In this document: positions 18,131 through 26,497 of the stretch, in pieces | How the letters are laid out: every line of letters begins with the position of its first letter | Numbering within the stretch: position 1 is the stretch's first letter | Assembly: GCA_016787085.1 (NCBI GenBank) | Contig: JAEUVJ010000050.1 | Coordinates: 1 to 64,000 of the forward strand | Direction: 5' to 3' | From: Chitinophagaceae bacterium | GTDB taxonomy: Bacteria > Bacteroidota > Bacteroidia > Chitinophagales > Chitinophagaceae | Length of the DNA stretch: 64,000 nucleotides | Program-made: the position numbers and the translations under genes | The notes under the pieces: generated by a model | What the model saw: the letters and a program-made list of their open reading frames with translations, nothing else | Database searches by the model: none | What the model was told of the DNA's origin: nothing

Positions 18131-19030
18131 TCAGCGTATCGTATTCATATCCCAGTTGCGCATCATGGCAGCTACGGTTTTTGCACCGGCAGCCTCCAGC
18201 AAAGAAAGCAGCCCGCTATCCGCCAGTTTTACGGATTCATTTTTAAATGCATCCCATAGCTTCCTGCCTACTTCTTTACCGTCTGTATCATAGATAGTAG
18301 CTGCCGCCGAGTGCCAGCGTGACTGGTACCATCCATAGTTTTTCGGATGCTGCTTTCCTATCTCCTCATAACGTTCCTCGATATCGTTAAGCGTGGTGTA
18401 GGCAAACTCCGCCGCACCATTATTGATCACCATACGCGGAAAAAGTGTCAGGGCAGGCAATGCCGATGGTTCATTCCTGGCAATATACGTATGCAGTAAA
18501 ATATTCACAAAGAGTTCGCCCATCCATTTGCGCTGCATGGTAAGTCCGCCCTGCAGGTGAAAGGCATGTCCAAGTTCATGAAGCGCCAGCAGGTCAAAAA
18601 ATGGCCGCATACTTGTCTCCCCGTTTTCATTGGTATAAACCGCCTGCACCTGCTCCCGCAGTTCACCGGGCAATTTCTCAGCCGGAGGTAAAAAACTTTT
18701 CCAGAAGGCATTATCTTCTGCAGCTACGATCAGTGTTTTATTATCATTGTAATGCGGCATTCCATATACGGGGAATGACGTAAAGGTTGCCCAGTCGGAC
18801 GCTGCGAGTAGCAACAGCGTCACCGTTGGTTTAAATCCAAGCAACTGCTCGTAATATCCCATCGCCTTCCCTGTTCTTTCTGCGATCAATACAGCCCTTT
18901 GTTCATGCCCTGCACTGTAATACACTTGTATGGAATCATTCTTTAAGAGACGAAGGGCATCATACGGTGCCTTCGCTTCCTGGCCGGGCACAAAGGCGCT
19001 GATAAGAAAAAAGAATAATAATCGTTGCAT
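18131..19030 (-). CDS. secreted HExxH metallopeptidase-like protein
   Basis: A 299-residue protein from the ATG at 19030. The open frame continues upstream but overlaps the AraC gene and lacks a signal sequence. A signal peptide (RLLFFFLISAFVPGQ) is followed by an unassigned N-terminal region. LLALHELGHAFHLQGG then supplies zinc ligands His151 and His155 with Glu152 as base, similar to the peptidase MA-like gluzincins. It probably acts in the periplasm or outside the cell; the substrate is unknown. It lies 64 bases downstream of the AraC-type regulator and could share its transcript. Confidence 0.7.
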   Translation of the reverse strand: MQRLLFFFLISAFVPGQEAKAPYDALRLLKNDSIQVYYSAGHEQRAVLIAERTGKAMGYYEQLLGFKPTVTLLLLAASDWATFTSFPVYGMPHYNDNKTLIVAAEDNAFWKSFLPPAEKLPGELREQVQAVYTNENGETSMRPFFDLLALHELGHAFHLQGGLTMQRKWMGELFVNILLHTYIARNEPSALPALTLFPRMVINNGAAEFAYTTLNDIEERYEEIGKQHPKNYGWYQSRWHSAAATIYDTDGKEVGRKLWDAFKNESVKLADSGLLSLLEAAGAKTVAAMMRNWDMNTIR

Positions 19031-19094
19031 AACTTTTGAATTGTGCGGTAAAATTCGCCCTTGCAACAGGGAGTAGATAGTACAAAAACGACAA

Positions 19095-19922
19095 TTACAG
19101 GCGCAGACCGGCCTGCAGCCGGACAGGAGTATGTTCGAGGTTTTTTGCAAGGATACCCGGTGATACGCCGGCAAATTGTTTGAAGTCGCGGATGAGGTGC
19201 ATCTGGTCAAAATAACCACACTCATAAGCGATCTGTGTCCAGTTCCATTGAGGGAGCTCCTCCCGTAAACGGTAGGCTTTGGAAAAACGAACCAGTCTTG
19301 CAAATAACTTAGGCGGTAATCCAATTCGTTCTTTGCTCACCCGCTCAAACTGGCGAAGGCTCAGGCAGGCCAGGGACGCAGCGGTTTCCACCGGTACATT
19401 ACCGTTCATTTTGACAAGTTCCAGCATGGCCTTATCAAAAGGCAGTGCTTCTCTTAATGATCTTACCTTCTGCAGCAGGAATTGTTCGATCACATCCCTG
19501 ATAGCATCAAAGCTTTCGGCCTCCTGTAACCGGTCATTCACTTCCCGTATTGGTTTGCCAAAAACATCAGCGGCATCATAACTGTCATCAATCATGCCGG
19601 ATAGTGAACATCCAAGCAGGCGATGCAAACCGCCCGGGTGAAAGCCGACACGTACAGCCTTGTGGCTTTTATTGATATCGAGTGTGACACGGGTGAGCTG
19701 TGGCCCTACGATCACACTGCGGGGTTGCGCCACAAAATTGGCTTGCCCCTCCTGCTGTACTTTAATGGGATCATTGATATAAAAGAATAATGAGTTTTGC
19801 GGCGTAGGCGGGTATGGACAAAGGGCAGGCGGAGCACCAGGGTCAACTTCCGCATGCACTATCATGATGCAGTGTATGAACTCCTGCAATAACGGGTGTG
19901 GTGTATAAAACCTGGTTTGCAA
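19095..19922 (-). CDS. AraC-family transcriptional regulator
   Basis: A 275-residue regulator. The N-terminal cupin-like region (RFYTPHPLLQEFIHCIMIVH, later VRVGFHPGGLHRLLG) resembles the DUF6597-type sensor domain of AraC proteins. The C terminus holds the two-helix-turn-helix DNA-binding domain, the second motif being WTQIAYECGYFDQMHLIRDF. The start is a TTG at 19922, because an in-frame stop lies 19 bases upstream and the first internal ATG would remove the conserved N terminus. Target genes may include the downstream peptidase (inference). Confidence 0.88.
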   Translation of the reverse strand: MQTRFYTPHPLLQEFIHCIMIVHAEVDPGAPPALCPYPPTPQNSLFFYINDPIKVQQEGQANFVAQPRSVIVGPQLTRVTLDINKSHKAVRVGFHPGGLHRLLGCSLSGMIDDSYDAADVFGKPIREVNDRLQEAESFDAIRDVIEQFLLQKVRSLREALPFDKAMLELVKMNGNVPVETAASLACLSLRQFERVSKERIGLPPKLFARLVRFSKAYRLREELPQWNWTQIAYECGYFDQMHLIRDFKQFAGVSPGILAKNLEHTPVRLQAGLRL

Positions 19923-19997
19923 AAAATGATTTGAGGGAAGTTACAAATAATAAGCCTACTCTTTACTGCACGCCCGGTCAGGGTGTATATAACAACC

Positions 19998-20034
19998 GTG
20001 GTCAGGGCGCATAATCGTTTGCTCCGCAAACCAC
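19998..20034. repeat. imperfect hairpin upstream of the AraC gene
   Basis: CGTGG near 19998 pairs with CCACG near 20030, and TTTGC-tcc-GCAAA forms the inner stem. GGTCAGGG also occurs twice nearby (19977-20018). The region lies between the DUF1761 gene and the AraC gene. It could be a regulatory structure; there is no further evidence. Confidence 0.3.
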
Positions 20035-20091
20035 GACCGGTATCCGGCTAACCTGAAACTTTAAACATTAAACTTCCTGAGCCTCTCCCTC

Positions 20092-20514
20092 TTACTTTGG
20101 CCATGCCGCAATAATGACCCCGGCCACTACACAACCGCCAATATTGTACAGGCTGTTGACCAGGTGCAGGGCCATCGGTTTTTTCTCGTACAGGTAAGAG
20201 ATACAGATAGAGGTGGCGGAAAAACAAACACCGGCTACCAGGCCCACTTTCAGCCCCGTCATCCAGTCAACGATGCCGATGCGGGTAATGAGTATAGCAA
20301 GACCCACGCTGGCCACGATCATCAGCACCAATGAAGCGACCATAGTTTGCGCCACGCCTTTTTTCATTTCCGGATCGTTGGGATTGATACCGGAAGCTTT
20401 GATCCAGGTGTTCTTAAAAAGAGCCGAATACCAGATAGCGCCGAGAAAGAAATAACCTAAACCGCCCACCAATACGGCAAGCCAGTTGATGTCGGAGAAA
20501 ATAGCAGAGTTCAT
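20092..20514 (-). CDS. DUF1761 family membrane protein
   Basis: A 140-residue protein with four hydrophobic segments. WLAVLVGGLGYFFLGAIWYSALF near the start and a C-terminal AWPK match DUF1761, a family of small inner-membrane proteins without known function. The ATG at 20514 is the natural start. It lies downstream of the DUF1080 operon with a 91-base gap, so it may be separately transcribed. Confidence 0.82.
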   Translation of the reverse strand: MNSAIFSDINWLAVLVGGLGYFFLGAIWYSALFKNTWIKASGINPNDPEMKKGVAQTMVASLVLMIVASVGLAILITRIGIVDWMTGLKVGLVAGVCFSATSICISYLYEKKPMALHLVNSLYNIGGCVVAGVIIAAWPK

Positions 20515-20605
20515 GATAGTTGGTTTTAGTGCAGGAAAAGATAAGCCATTTCCGGATGCTTTGCAATCACAGAAATGGCTTTGTCAATAAAAGCGGTAAA
20601 GCTGT

Positions 20606-21382
20606 TTATAATCTCTTCACCCGGATGTTGCGGAACCAAACCATATCGCCATGGTCCTGCAGGCCGATCCTTCCTTTTTTATAGGTGCCGAAATCAGGCA
20701 TTTTGACAAACTTGCTGCCAGCTACTAATTTCTTCCAGGCATCATCCCATAATGTGGTGGATACTATATTTTCGCCATTGAGGTAAAGGTCAAGTTTACC
20801 GTTCACGCATTTTACTTCAGCAAGGTTCCACTCACCTGGCGGCTTCACTGTCTCTTTGCTAGAGGAGATCAGGTCATACAGGTCGCCCGCCCGGTGTTTA
20901 GTGATCTTTGCATCAGGGTGACCTTCATTATCGAGCACCTGCATCTCGGGGCCGGTATGCCAGGGCCATTCATACTTAACGCTGTCTTCATGAATAAAGA
21001 ACATAATGCCGCTGTTACCATCTTTGGCGATCTTCCACTCCAGTTTCAGGTGAAAGTTCTCAAACTCTTCGTCTGTTACAATATCACCGCCATTGCTGAT
21101 CTGCCAGTCTTTTTTTGAACTGGTATCGAGATAAAGGGCGCCATCGGCCACTTTCCAGGCACTGCCCGCGGGTTCACCTCCGTATTTGTGCCAGCCTTTG
21201 GTGGTTTGCCCGTCAAATAAGGCTAGCCATCCGTCAGCTTTTTCAGCATCAGTTAATACACTCACGGCAGTTTCCGTTGCAGCTTTCGCTGTATCCCCTT
21301 CTCCGGTCTTACCGGCATCTGTACTGTTATTACAGGCAGCGAGTGACAGTAATAACATACTGCCGGCAAACAATCTTGTCAT
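20606..21382 (-). CDS. DUF1080 lipoprotein, 3-keto-disaccharide hydrolase type
   Basis: A 258-residue lipoprotein (SLAACN, Cys17) with a concanavalin-like DUF1080 domain (PF06439): GWLALFDGQTTKGWHKYGGE, then EFENFHLKLEWKIAKDGNSG, ending GRIGLQDHGDMVWFRNIRVK. Some characterised members cleave 3-keto-glycosides produced by C3 oxidation of sugars. Its cytochrome c neighbour ends 5 bases before this start, and GMC dehydrogenases lie a few kb away. A role in a 3-keto-glycoside pathway is therefore inferred. It probably acts in the periplasm or at the surface. Confidence 0.9.
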   Translation of the reverse strand: MTRLFAGSMLLLSLAACNNSTDAGKTGEGDTAKAATETAVSVLTDAEKADGWLALFDGQTTKGWHKYGGEPAGSAWKVADGALYLDTSSKKDWQISNGGDIVTDEEFENFHLKLEWKIAKDGNSGIMFFIHEDSVKYEWPWHTGPEMQVLDNEGHPDAKITKHRAGDLYDLISSSKETVKPPGEWNLAEVKCVNGKLDLYLNGENIVSTTLWDDAWKKLVAGSKFVKMPDFGTYKKGRIGLQDHGDMVWFRNIRVKRL

Positions 21383-21387
21383 ACTAT

Positions 21388-21786
21388 CTATTTGTTTTTA
21401 AGTAACAGAATATATTTCACCGCCGCTTCCGCCTCTTCCTGTGTCAAAGCGGGATGCGGGATCATCGGTATCTCTCCCCATACTCCTGTGCCGCCTTCAA
21501 TGACCTTTTTGGCAAGGTGGGTGACAATGGTATCCGGGTAACCCGCATATTTATTGGCAACATCCCGGTATGTAGGCCCCTGTATCTTTTCATCTACTTT
21601 ATGACAGGTGAGGCAATCACTCTTGCCTACTATTGCTAACCCGGCCTGGTAAACAGGATCAGCGGACAGGTCAGGGGCGACTTCTTTCTTTTCTTCAGCC
21701 GTACCCTCTTTTTCTTCTTTGCCCGCATTACCTCCGCAGGCGGTCAATAATGCAAATGCAAGCACTGCGATAAAATACTTTTTCAT
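21388..21786 (-). CDS. c-type cytochrome lipoprotein
   Basis: A 132-residue lipoprotein (LLTACG, Cys17) with a Glu/Lys-rich linker and one heme site, CLTCHKV (CxxCH). EIPMIPHP provides the likely axial methionine, and EAEAAVKYILLLK the terminal helix. It resembles cytochrome c551/552-type single-heme carriers. It lies in the same transcription unit as the isomerase (21816) and the DUF1080 gene, so it is a candidate electron acceptor for the GMC dehydrogenases encoded on the other strand (inference). Confidence 0.92.
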   Translation of the reverse strand: MKKYFIAVLAFALLTACGGNAGKEEKEGTAEEKKEVAPDLSADPVYQAGLAIVGKSDCLTCHKVDEKIQGPTYRDVANKYAGYPDTIVTHLAKKVIEGGTGVWGEIPMIPHPALTQEEAEAAVKYILLLKNK

Positions 21787-21815
21787 ACAAGAATTTATTG
21801 ATTGATAATAAAAGA

Positions 21816-22871
21816 TCAGCTTAATCCCAGCAGGGAGCGGTTAAAGGTATCATCTGTTTTAGTCCCGGCAAAATCATCAAACGCCTTTTCCGTCACCCGG
21901 ATGATGTTTTTGCGGATAAATTCTGCTCCTTCGATAGCTCCGTCTTCCGGATGTTTGATGCAACACTCCCATTCCATCACCGCCCAGCCGGTATAATCAT
22001 ATTGTGTCAGCTTGCTGAAAATAGTTTTGAAATCCACTTGCCCGTCGCCGGGTGAACGATAGCGTCCTGCCCGGTTGGCCCAGCTTTGATAACCGCCAAA
22101 TGTGCCCTGCCTGCCGGTCGGATTGAATTCCGCATCCTTTACATGGAATGCTTTGATGCGCTCATGGTAAAAGTCTATGTATTGGATATAATCCAGTTGC
22201 TGTAATACAAAATGCGACGGGTCATACAACAAACAAGCTCTCGGATGATTGTTCACTCTTTCCAGGAACATCTCATATGTAATGCCATCAAACAGGTCTT
22301 CACCGGGATGTATTTCATAACACACATCCACGCCGCATTCGTCGAAATAATTAAGGATCGGCGTCCAGCGTTTCGCCAGTTCTTTGAACCCTTCTTCCAC
22401 CAGCCCGGCAGGTCGTTGCGGCCAGGGATGGAATGTATGCCACAATAATGATCCGCTGAACGTAGCATGCGCATTCAATCCCAGGTTCTGCGAAGCTTTG
22501 GCGCCATATTTTAATTGCTGGATGGCCCACTCCGTACGGGCTTTGGGACTGCCACGCAGTTGCTCGGGTGCGAATGCATCAAACAAGGAATCATACGCCG
22601 GGTGAACAGCTATCAGTTGTCCCTGCAGATGCGTAGAGAGTTCTGTTATCTCCAGGCCGCAGTCATTGACGATGCCTTTGAGTTCATCTGCATACGTTTT
22701 ACTTTCGGCTGCCTGTTTCAGGTCAATACAGCGTGCATCCCAGGTAGGTATCTGTACCCCTTTGAAGCCGATACTTTCCGCCCACATACAGATGGAGCGA
22801 AGATTATTGAACGGCGCTTTATCATCCATGAACTGCGCCAGGAAAATGCCGGGGCCTTTGATAGTAGTCAT
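21816..22871 (-). CDS. sugar phosphate isomerase/epimerase family TIM barrel
   Basis: A 351-residue cytosolic protein of the xylose-isomerase-like TIM-barrel superfamily. VDVCYEIHPGEDLFDG, CLLYDPSHFVLQQLDY, IKAFHVKDAEF and YTGWAVMEWECC provide the Glu, Asp, His and Glu expected to bind a divalent metal. There is no signal peptide. It sits between the Gfo/Idh/MocA gene and cytochrome c in a minus-strand operon. The substrate is unknown; a keto-sugar epimerase or isomerase is likely from context. Confidence 0.85.
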   Translation of the reverse strand: MTTIKGPGIFLAQFMDDKAPFNNLRSICMWAESIGFKGVQIPTWDARCIDLKQAAESKTYADELKGIVNDCGLEITELSTHLQGQLIAVHPAYDSLFDAFAPEQLRGSPKARTEWAIQQLKYGAKASQNLGLNAHATFSGSLLWHTFHPWPQRPAGLVEEGFKELAKRWTPILNYFDECGVDVCYEIHPGEDLFDGITYEMFLERVNNHPRACLLYDPSHFVLQQLDYIQYIDFYHERIKAFHVKDAEFNPTGRQGTFGGYQSWANRAGRYRSPGDGQVDFKTIFSKLTQYDYTGWAVMEWECCIKHPEDGAIEGAEFIRKNIIRVTEKAFDDFAGTKTDDTFNRSLLGLS

Positions 22872-22978
22872 GAAATTTGAAAATTAATAATATCAATATC
22901 GAATACAGAACAAAGAACACCGAATGATGAAGTACAGTACTTCTATACTCAATATTCCGTGTTCATCTGTTCATTATT

Positions 22979-24139
22979 TCAAACAGCAAAATCCACCCAC
23001 TTCTGTTCGCTCTTCCCGCTTTTGATGACATTCTCAATAAACGCCATCCCCCTTACTCCTTCTTCAATACCGGGAAAGTCGAGCCACTCTTCTTTAGGTT
23101 TTTCACCGGCCATCTGCGCTTTTACACACAAGGCAAAGTTGCGATAAAGATTAGCGAACGCTTCCAGGTATCCTTCCGGATGACCAGCCGGTGTGCGGGA
23201 GTTATGTGCTGCATACGAACTCACATAGCCTGTTCCTGTTCTCCATACTTCTTTGGGCTTGTCCAGCCATTTTACCAATAAACTGTTGGCATCTTCCTGC
23301 TTCCATTCAATACTTCCTTTTTCGCCATATACCCGCACTTTTACATTGTTCTCCTCCCCCGCCGCTATCTGCGACGCAAATAAAACACCACTGGCCCCGT
23401 TGTCATACTTCAGCAGTACGGCGCCGTCATCGTCCAATTTTCTTCCCTCTACTACAATATTAATGTCGGCGCAGATCTTCACGGTCTTCAAACCGCTGAC
23501 ATACTCGGCCAGGTTAAAAGCATGCGTGCCGATATCGCCGATACAACCTGCTATGCCGCTTTTGGAGGGGTCAGTCCTCCAGGCAGCCTGCTTCTGGTCG
23601 CTGCCTTCCAGGAAAGTGCTTAACCATCCCTGCGGGTACTCGACATATATCTTTCTTATCTTCCCAAACTTACCGCTCAATACCTGTTGCCTTGCTTCTT
23701 TTACCATCGGGTAACCAGTATAGGTATGCGTCAGGCAAAAGAACAATTGACTTTTTTTAGCAATTTCCTGTAGTTTTTTAGCCTCTGCAAGATCAAAGGT
23801 CATCGGTTTATCCAGCACCACATGAAAGCCGCTTTCCAATGCCAGCTTTGTCGGCTCAAAATGTACATGGTTAGGGGTAACGATGCTGATGAAATCCATC
23901 CGTTCACCGGGAGGCAGTTCGGTTTCCCTTCGTATCATTTCTTTATAAGATCCATACACACGATTGTCCGGGAGGTGGAGCATCTCACCAGCCTTCTTCG
24001 ATTTTTCCGGATCGCTGCTGAAAGCGCCGCATACGAGTTCGATCTCACCGTCAATACTGGCAGCAATGCGATGTACAGCGCCAATGAATGCACCGGGTCC
24101 GCCGCCCACCATTCCCATTCTTAATTTTCTTAATTTCAT
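22979..24139 (-). CDS. Gfo/Idh/MocA family NAD(P)-dependent sugar oxidoreductase
   Basis: A 386-residue protein. The Rossmann motif MGMVGGGPGAFIGAVHR opens it, and VVLDKPMTFDLAEAKKL contains the conserved EKP-like Lys of this family. The C-terminal alpha/beta domain has GDIGTHAFNLAEYVSGL with the catalytic-region Asp/His. It is the first gene of the minus-strand operon, divergent from the permease gene. Family members oxidise or reduce sugars, often at C3. A 3-keto-sugar reductase role is inferred from the neighbours. Confidence 0.9.
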   Translation of the reverse strand: MKLRKLRMGMVGGGPGAFIGAVHRIAASIDGEIELVCGAFSSDPEKSKKAGEMLHLPDNRVYGSYKEMIRRETELPPGERMDFISIVTPNHVHFEPTKLALESGFHVVLDKPMTFDLAEAKKLQEIAKKSQLFFCLTHTYTGYPMVKEARQQVLSGKFGKIRKIYVEYPQGWLSTFLEGSDQKQAAWRTDPSKSGIAGCIGDIGTHAFNLAEYVSGLKTVKICADINIVVEGRKLDDDGAVLLKYDNGASGVLFASQIAAGEENNVKVRVYGEKGSIEWKQEDANSLLVKWLDKPKEVWRTGTGYVSSYAAHNSRTPAGHPEGYLEAFANLYRNFALCVKAQMAGEKPKEEWLDFPGIEEGVRGMAFIENVIKSGKSEQKWVDFAV

Positions 24140-24213
24140 CGCAATCGTTTGAAGTGAATTAATTTATTCTTGTCAAACCGAACGTGTGGCTAAAAATAGT
24201 ACATTTAGTTTTT

Positions 24214-24227
24214 CAAAAACGTTTTTG
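24214..24227. promoter_or_regulatory. LacI-type operator palindrome between divergent sugar operons
   Basis: CAAAAACGTTTTTG is a perfect 14-bp palindrome with a central CG, the form favoured by LacI/CcpA-family regulators. It lies 75 bases before the Gfo/Idh/MocA start and 33 bases before the permease start, so one regulator could control both arms. A TACATTTA sequence at about 24200-24207 may be a -7 element. No LacI-family gene is in the window. Confidence 0.5.
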
Positions 24228-24259
24228 CAAAACTAACGAATCACCAAACAGGCTTGCAC

Positions 24260-25483
24260 ATGAAATCAACGACCCGTGTCCAGTTGTCCGTAATGATGTT
24301 TATTGAGTTCTTTATCTGGGGTGGATGGTTTGTGACACTTGGTACTTTCCTGTCTTCTAACCTTCATGCCAGCGGCGGGCAAAGTGCAGATGTGTTTTCT
24401 ACGCAATCATGGGGCGCTATTATTGCGCCTTTTATTATTGGTCTTATTGCAGACCGTTATATCAATGCAGAGAAGATACTGGGGGTGCTTCATATTATAG
24501 GCTCCATACTTATGTACCAGATGTACAGGGCAGATGATATTACGGTGTTTTATCCTTATACCCTCGCTTACATGATACTTTACATGCCGACCATAGCCCT
24601 GACAAATTCAGTAGCTTTTCACCAGTTAAAAAATCCAGAGAAAGAGTTTTCAGGTTTACGGGTATGGGGCACTATTGGCTGGATCGCAGCAGGCCTGCTG
24701 ATCAGCTACTTCTTTCACTGGGATTCAAAAGAAAATGTAAGCAATGGCTTATTAAAAAACACTTTCCTGATGTCGGGTATAGCTTCACTTGTACTTGGAT
24801 TGTTCAGTTTTACCCTTCCCAAAACGCCGCCTAAAAAATCGCCCGGAGAAAAAGTAACCCTTAAAGAGATCATTGGCCTGGATGCCCTGAAACTTTTAAA
24901 GAACAGGAATTTTTTGATCTTTTTTGTCGCCTCTGTCCTGATATGTATCCCACTGGCCTTTTATTATCAGAATGCACATGCATTTCTTACTTATGCCGGC
25001 ATGTCCGACCCAACCGGTAAGATGACCATCGGCCAGGCATCGGAAGTATTATTCATGCTCCTGCTGCCTTTGTTTTTTGCCAAATATGGCTTTAAAAAAA
25101 CCATACTTGCCGGTATGCTTGCCTGGGCATTGCGATATGCTTTATTTGCGTATGGTAATGCCGGGGAGCTCAGTTTCATGTTGCTTCTGGGTATTGCCTT
25201 GCATGGCATATGCTATGATTTCTTTTTTGTCTCAGGATATATCTATACCGACTCTAAAGCGGGAGAAAAATACAAAAGTGCCGCACAGGGGCTTATCACT
25301 TTAGCCACGTATGGCGTAGGTATGCTGGTAGGTTTTAAAATAGCCGGCATGATAACAGATGCTTACAAAATATCTGACACTGCCTTTGATTATAAAATGA
25401 TATGGCTGATACCGTCTGCTATCGCTGCAGCCGTACTGTTATTATTTGCCGTCTTATTCAAAGATGAAAAAGTAAGTAAATAA
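24260..25483 (+). CDS. MFS transporter, nucleoside/H+ symporter (NupG)-like
   Basis: A 407-residue inner-membrane protein with about twelve transmembrane helices. VMMFIEFFIWGGWFVTLGTF and SWGAIIAPFIIGLIADRYI near the start, and GLRVWGTIGWIAAG, fit the NupG/XapB nucleoside-symporter branch often found in Bacteroidota sugar loci. ATG at 24260 is chosen; a TTG two codons earlier is possible but unnecessary. It leads the plus-strand operon; the next gene begins 16 bases after its stop. It probably imports the sugar or keto-sugar handled by the locus (inference). Confidence 0.88.
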   Translation: MKSTTRVQLSVMMFIEFFIWGGWFVTLGTFLSSNLHASGGQSADVFSTQSWGAIIAPFIIGLIADRYINAEKILGVLHIIGSILMYQMYRADDITVFYPYTLAYMILYMPTIALTNSVAFHQLKNPEKEFSGLRVWGTIGWIAAGLLISYFFHWDSKENVSNGLLKNTFLMSGIASLVLGLFSFTLPKTPPKKSPGEKVTLKEIIGLDALKLLKNRNFLIFFVASVLICIPLAFYYQNAHAFLTYAGMSDPTGKMTIGQASEVLFMLLLPLFFAKYGFKKTILAGMLAWALRYALFAYGNAGELSFMLLLGIALHGICYDFFFVSGYIYTDSKAGEKYKSAAQGLITLATYGVGMLVGFKIAGMITDAYKISDTAFDYKMIWLIPSAIAAAVLLLFAVLFKDEKVSK

Positions 25484-25499
25484 AAACAAACCAGGACCT

Positions 25500-26393
25500 A
25501 TGGACAAACAGACCTCCCGCCGTAATGCCCTGAAACAAATAGCCGCCGGTTCGCTGGCTGCAGGCGCCTTAACTTCGCTCAGCTCCTTTGCTGAAAAGAA
25601 TATGGAAGAATATAAACTGAAAGGCAATATCAACCATTCGGTATGCCAGTGGACCTACAATTTCCTCACACTGGATGAACTATGTACGGAAGTAAAGAAA
25701 TTAGGCCTGAAAGCGATTGACCTGATAGCGCCAAAGGACTGGCCCACTTTGCAGAAGCACGGCATCCACTGTTCCATGTGTTATACCGCCGGTAAAACAA
25801 GTTTGACAGAAGGATGGAATAATAAGGAATTTCATGCGGCGCTGATCAAAGATTTTACGGAAAGCATTCCATTGGTCGGTAAAGCAGGCTACCAAAATCT
25901 CATTTGCTTCAGCGGTAATCGCAAAGGCATGGATGATGAGACCGGGATGAAGAACTGTGTGGAAGGGCTGAAACAGATCATGAGCCTGGCTGAGCAGCAT
26001 AATGTCATTATTCAGATGGAATTATTCAATAGCAAGGTTGATCATAAGGATTATATGTGCGACAAAAGCGCCTGGGGCGTGGAATTGTGCAAACGGATAG
26101 GGTCCCCGAACTTCAAATTGCTGTATGATATCTACCACATGCAGATCAACGAAGGCGATGTGATACGGACGATACAGGACAACCACAGCTATTTCGGGCA
26201 TTACCATACGGCCGGGGTGCCGGGCAGGCATGAAATAGATGAGACACAGGAATTGTATTATCCGGCGATCATGAAAGCCATTGTGGCGACAGGATACAAA
26301 GGGTATGTAGCGCAGGAATTCAGGCCAACTGCTAAAGAATCGAAGGATAAGATAGCAGCGCTGAAGAAGGCGGTGAAGATATGTGATGTGTGA
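25500..26393 (+). CDS. exported hydroxypyruvate isomerase-like TIM barrel
   Basis: A 297-residue protein with a Tat-like signal (SRRNALKQIAAGSLAAGAL). A xylose-isomerase-like TIM barrel follows with IQMELFNSK, LLYDIYHMQINEG, GHYHTAGVPGRHEI and YVAQEFRP, which provide the usual Glu/Asp/His/Glu metal site of the Hyi group. Export is unusual for hydroxypyruvate isomerase proper, so it more likely acts on a periplasmic keto-sugar made by the GMC dehydrogenases. It is the second gene in the plus-strand operon. Confidence 0.85.
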   Translation: MDKQTSRRNALKQIAAGSLAAGALTSLSSFAEKNMEEYKLKGNINHSVCQWTYNFLTLDELCTEVKKLGLKAIDLIAPKDWPTLQKHGIHCSMCYTAGKTSLTEGWNNKEFHAALIKDFTESIPLVGKAGYQNLICFSGNRKGMDDETGMKNCVEGLKQIMSLAEQHNVIIQMELFNSKVDHKDYMCDKSAWGVELCKRIGSPNFKLLYDIYHMQINEGDVIRTIQDNHSYFGHYHTAGVPGRHEIDETQELYYPAIMKAIVATGYKGYVAQEFRPTAKESKDKIAALKKAVKICDV

Positions 26394-26497
26394 GAAGAGT
26401 TAAGAGTTATGAATTATAAGTTATGAGTTGGGAGCAGAATTTTGTCACATTCACTATTGACAATAAAATCATCAACAACAAAGTATAAAGGATCATT

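Noticed and set aside
23253..23714. Plus-strand open frame of 153 codons
   Set aside because: It is antisense to the Gfo/Idh/MocA gene, whose motifs are intact.
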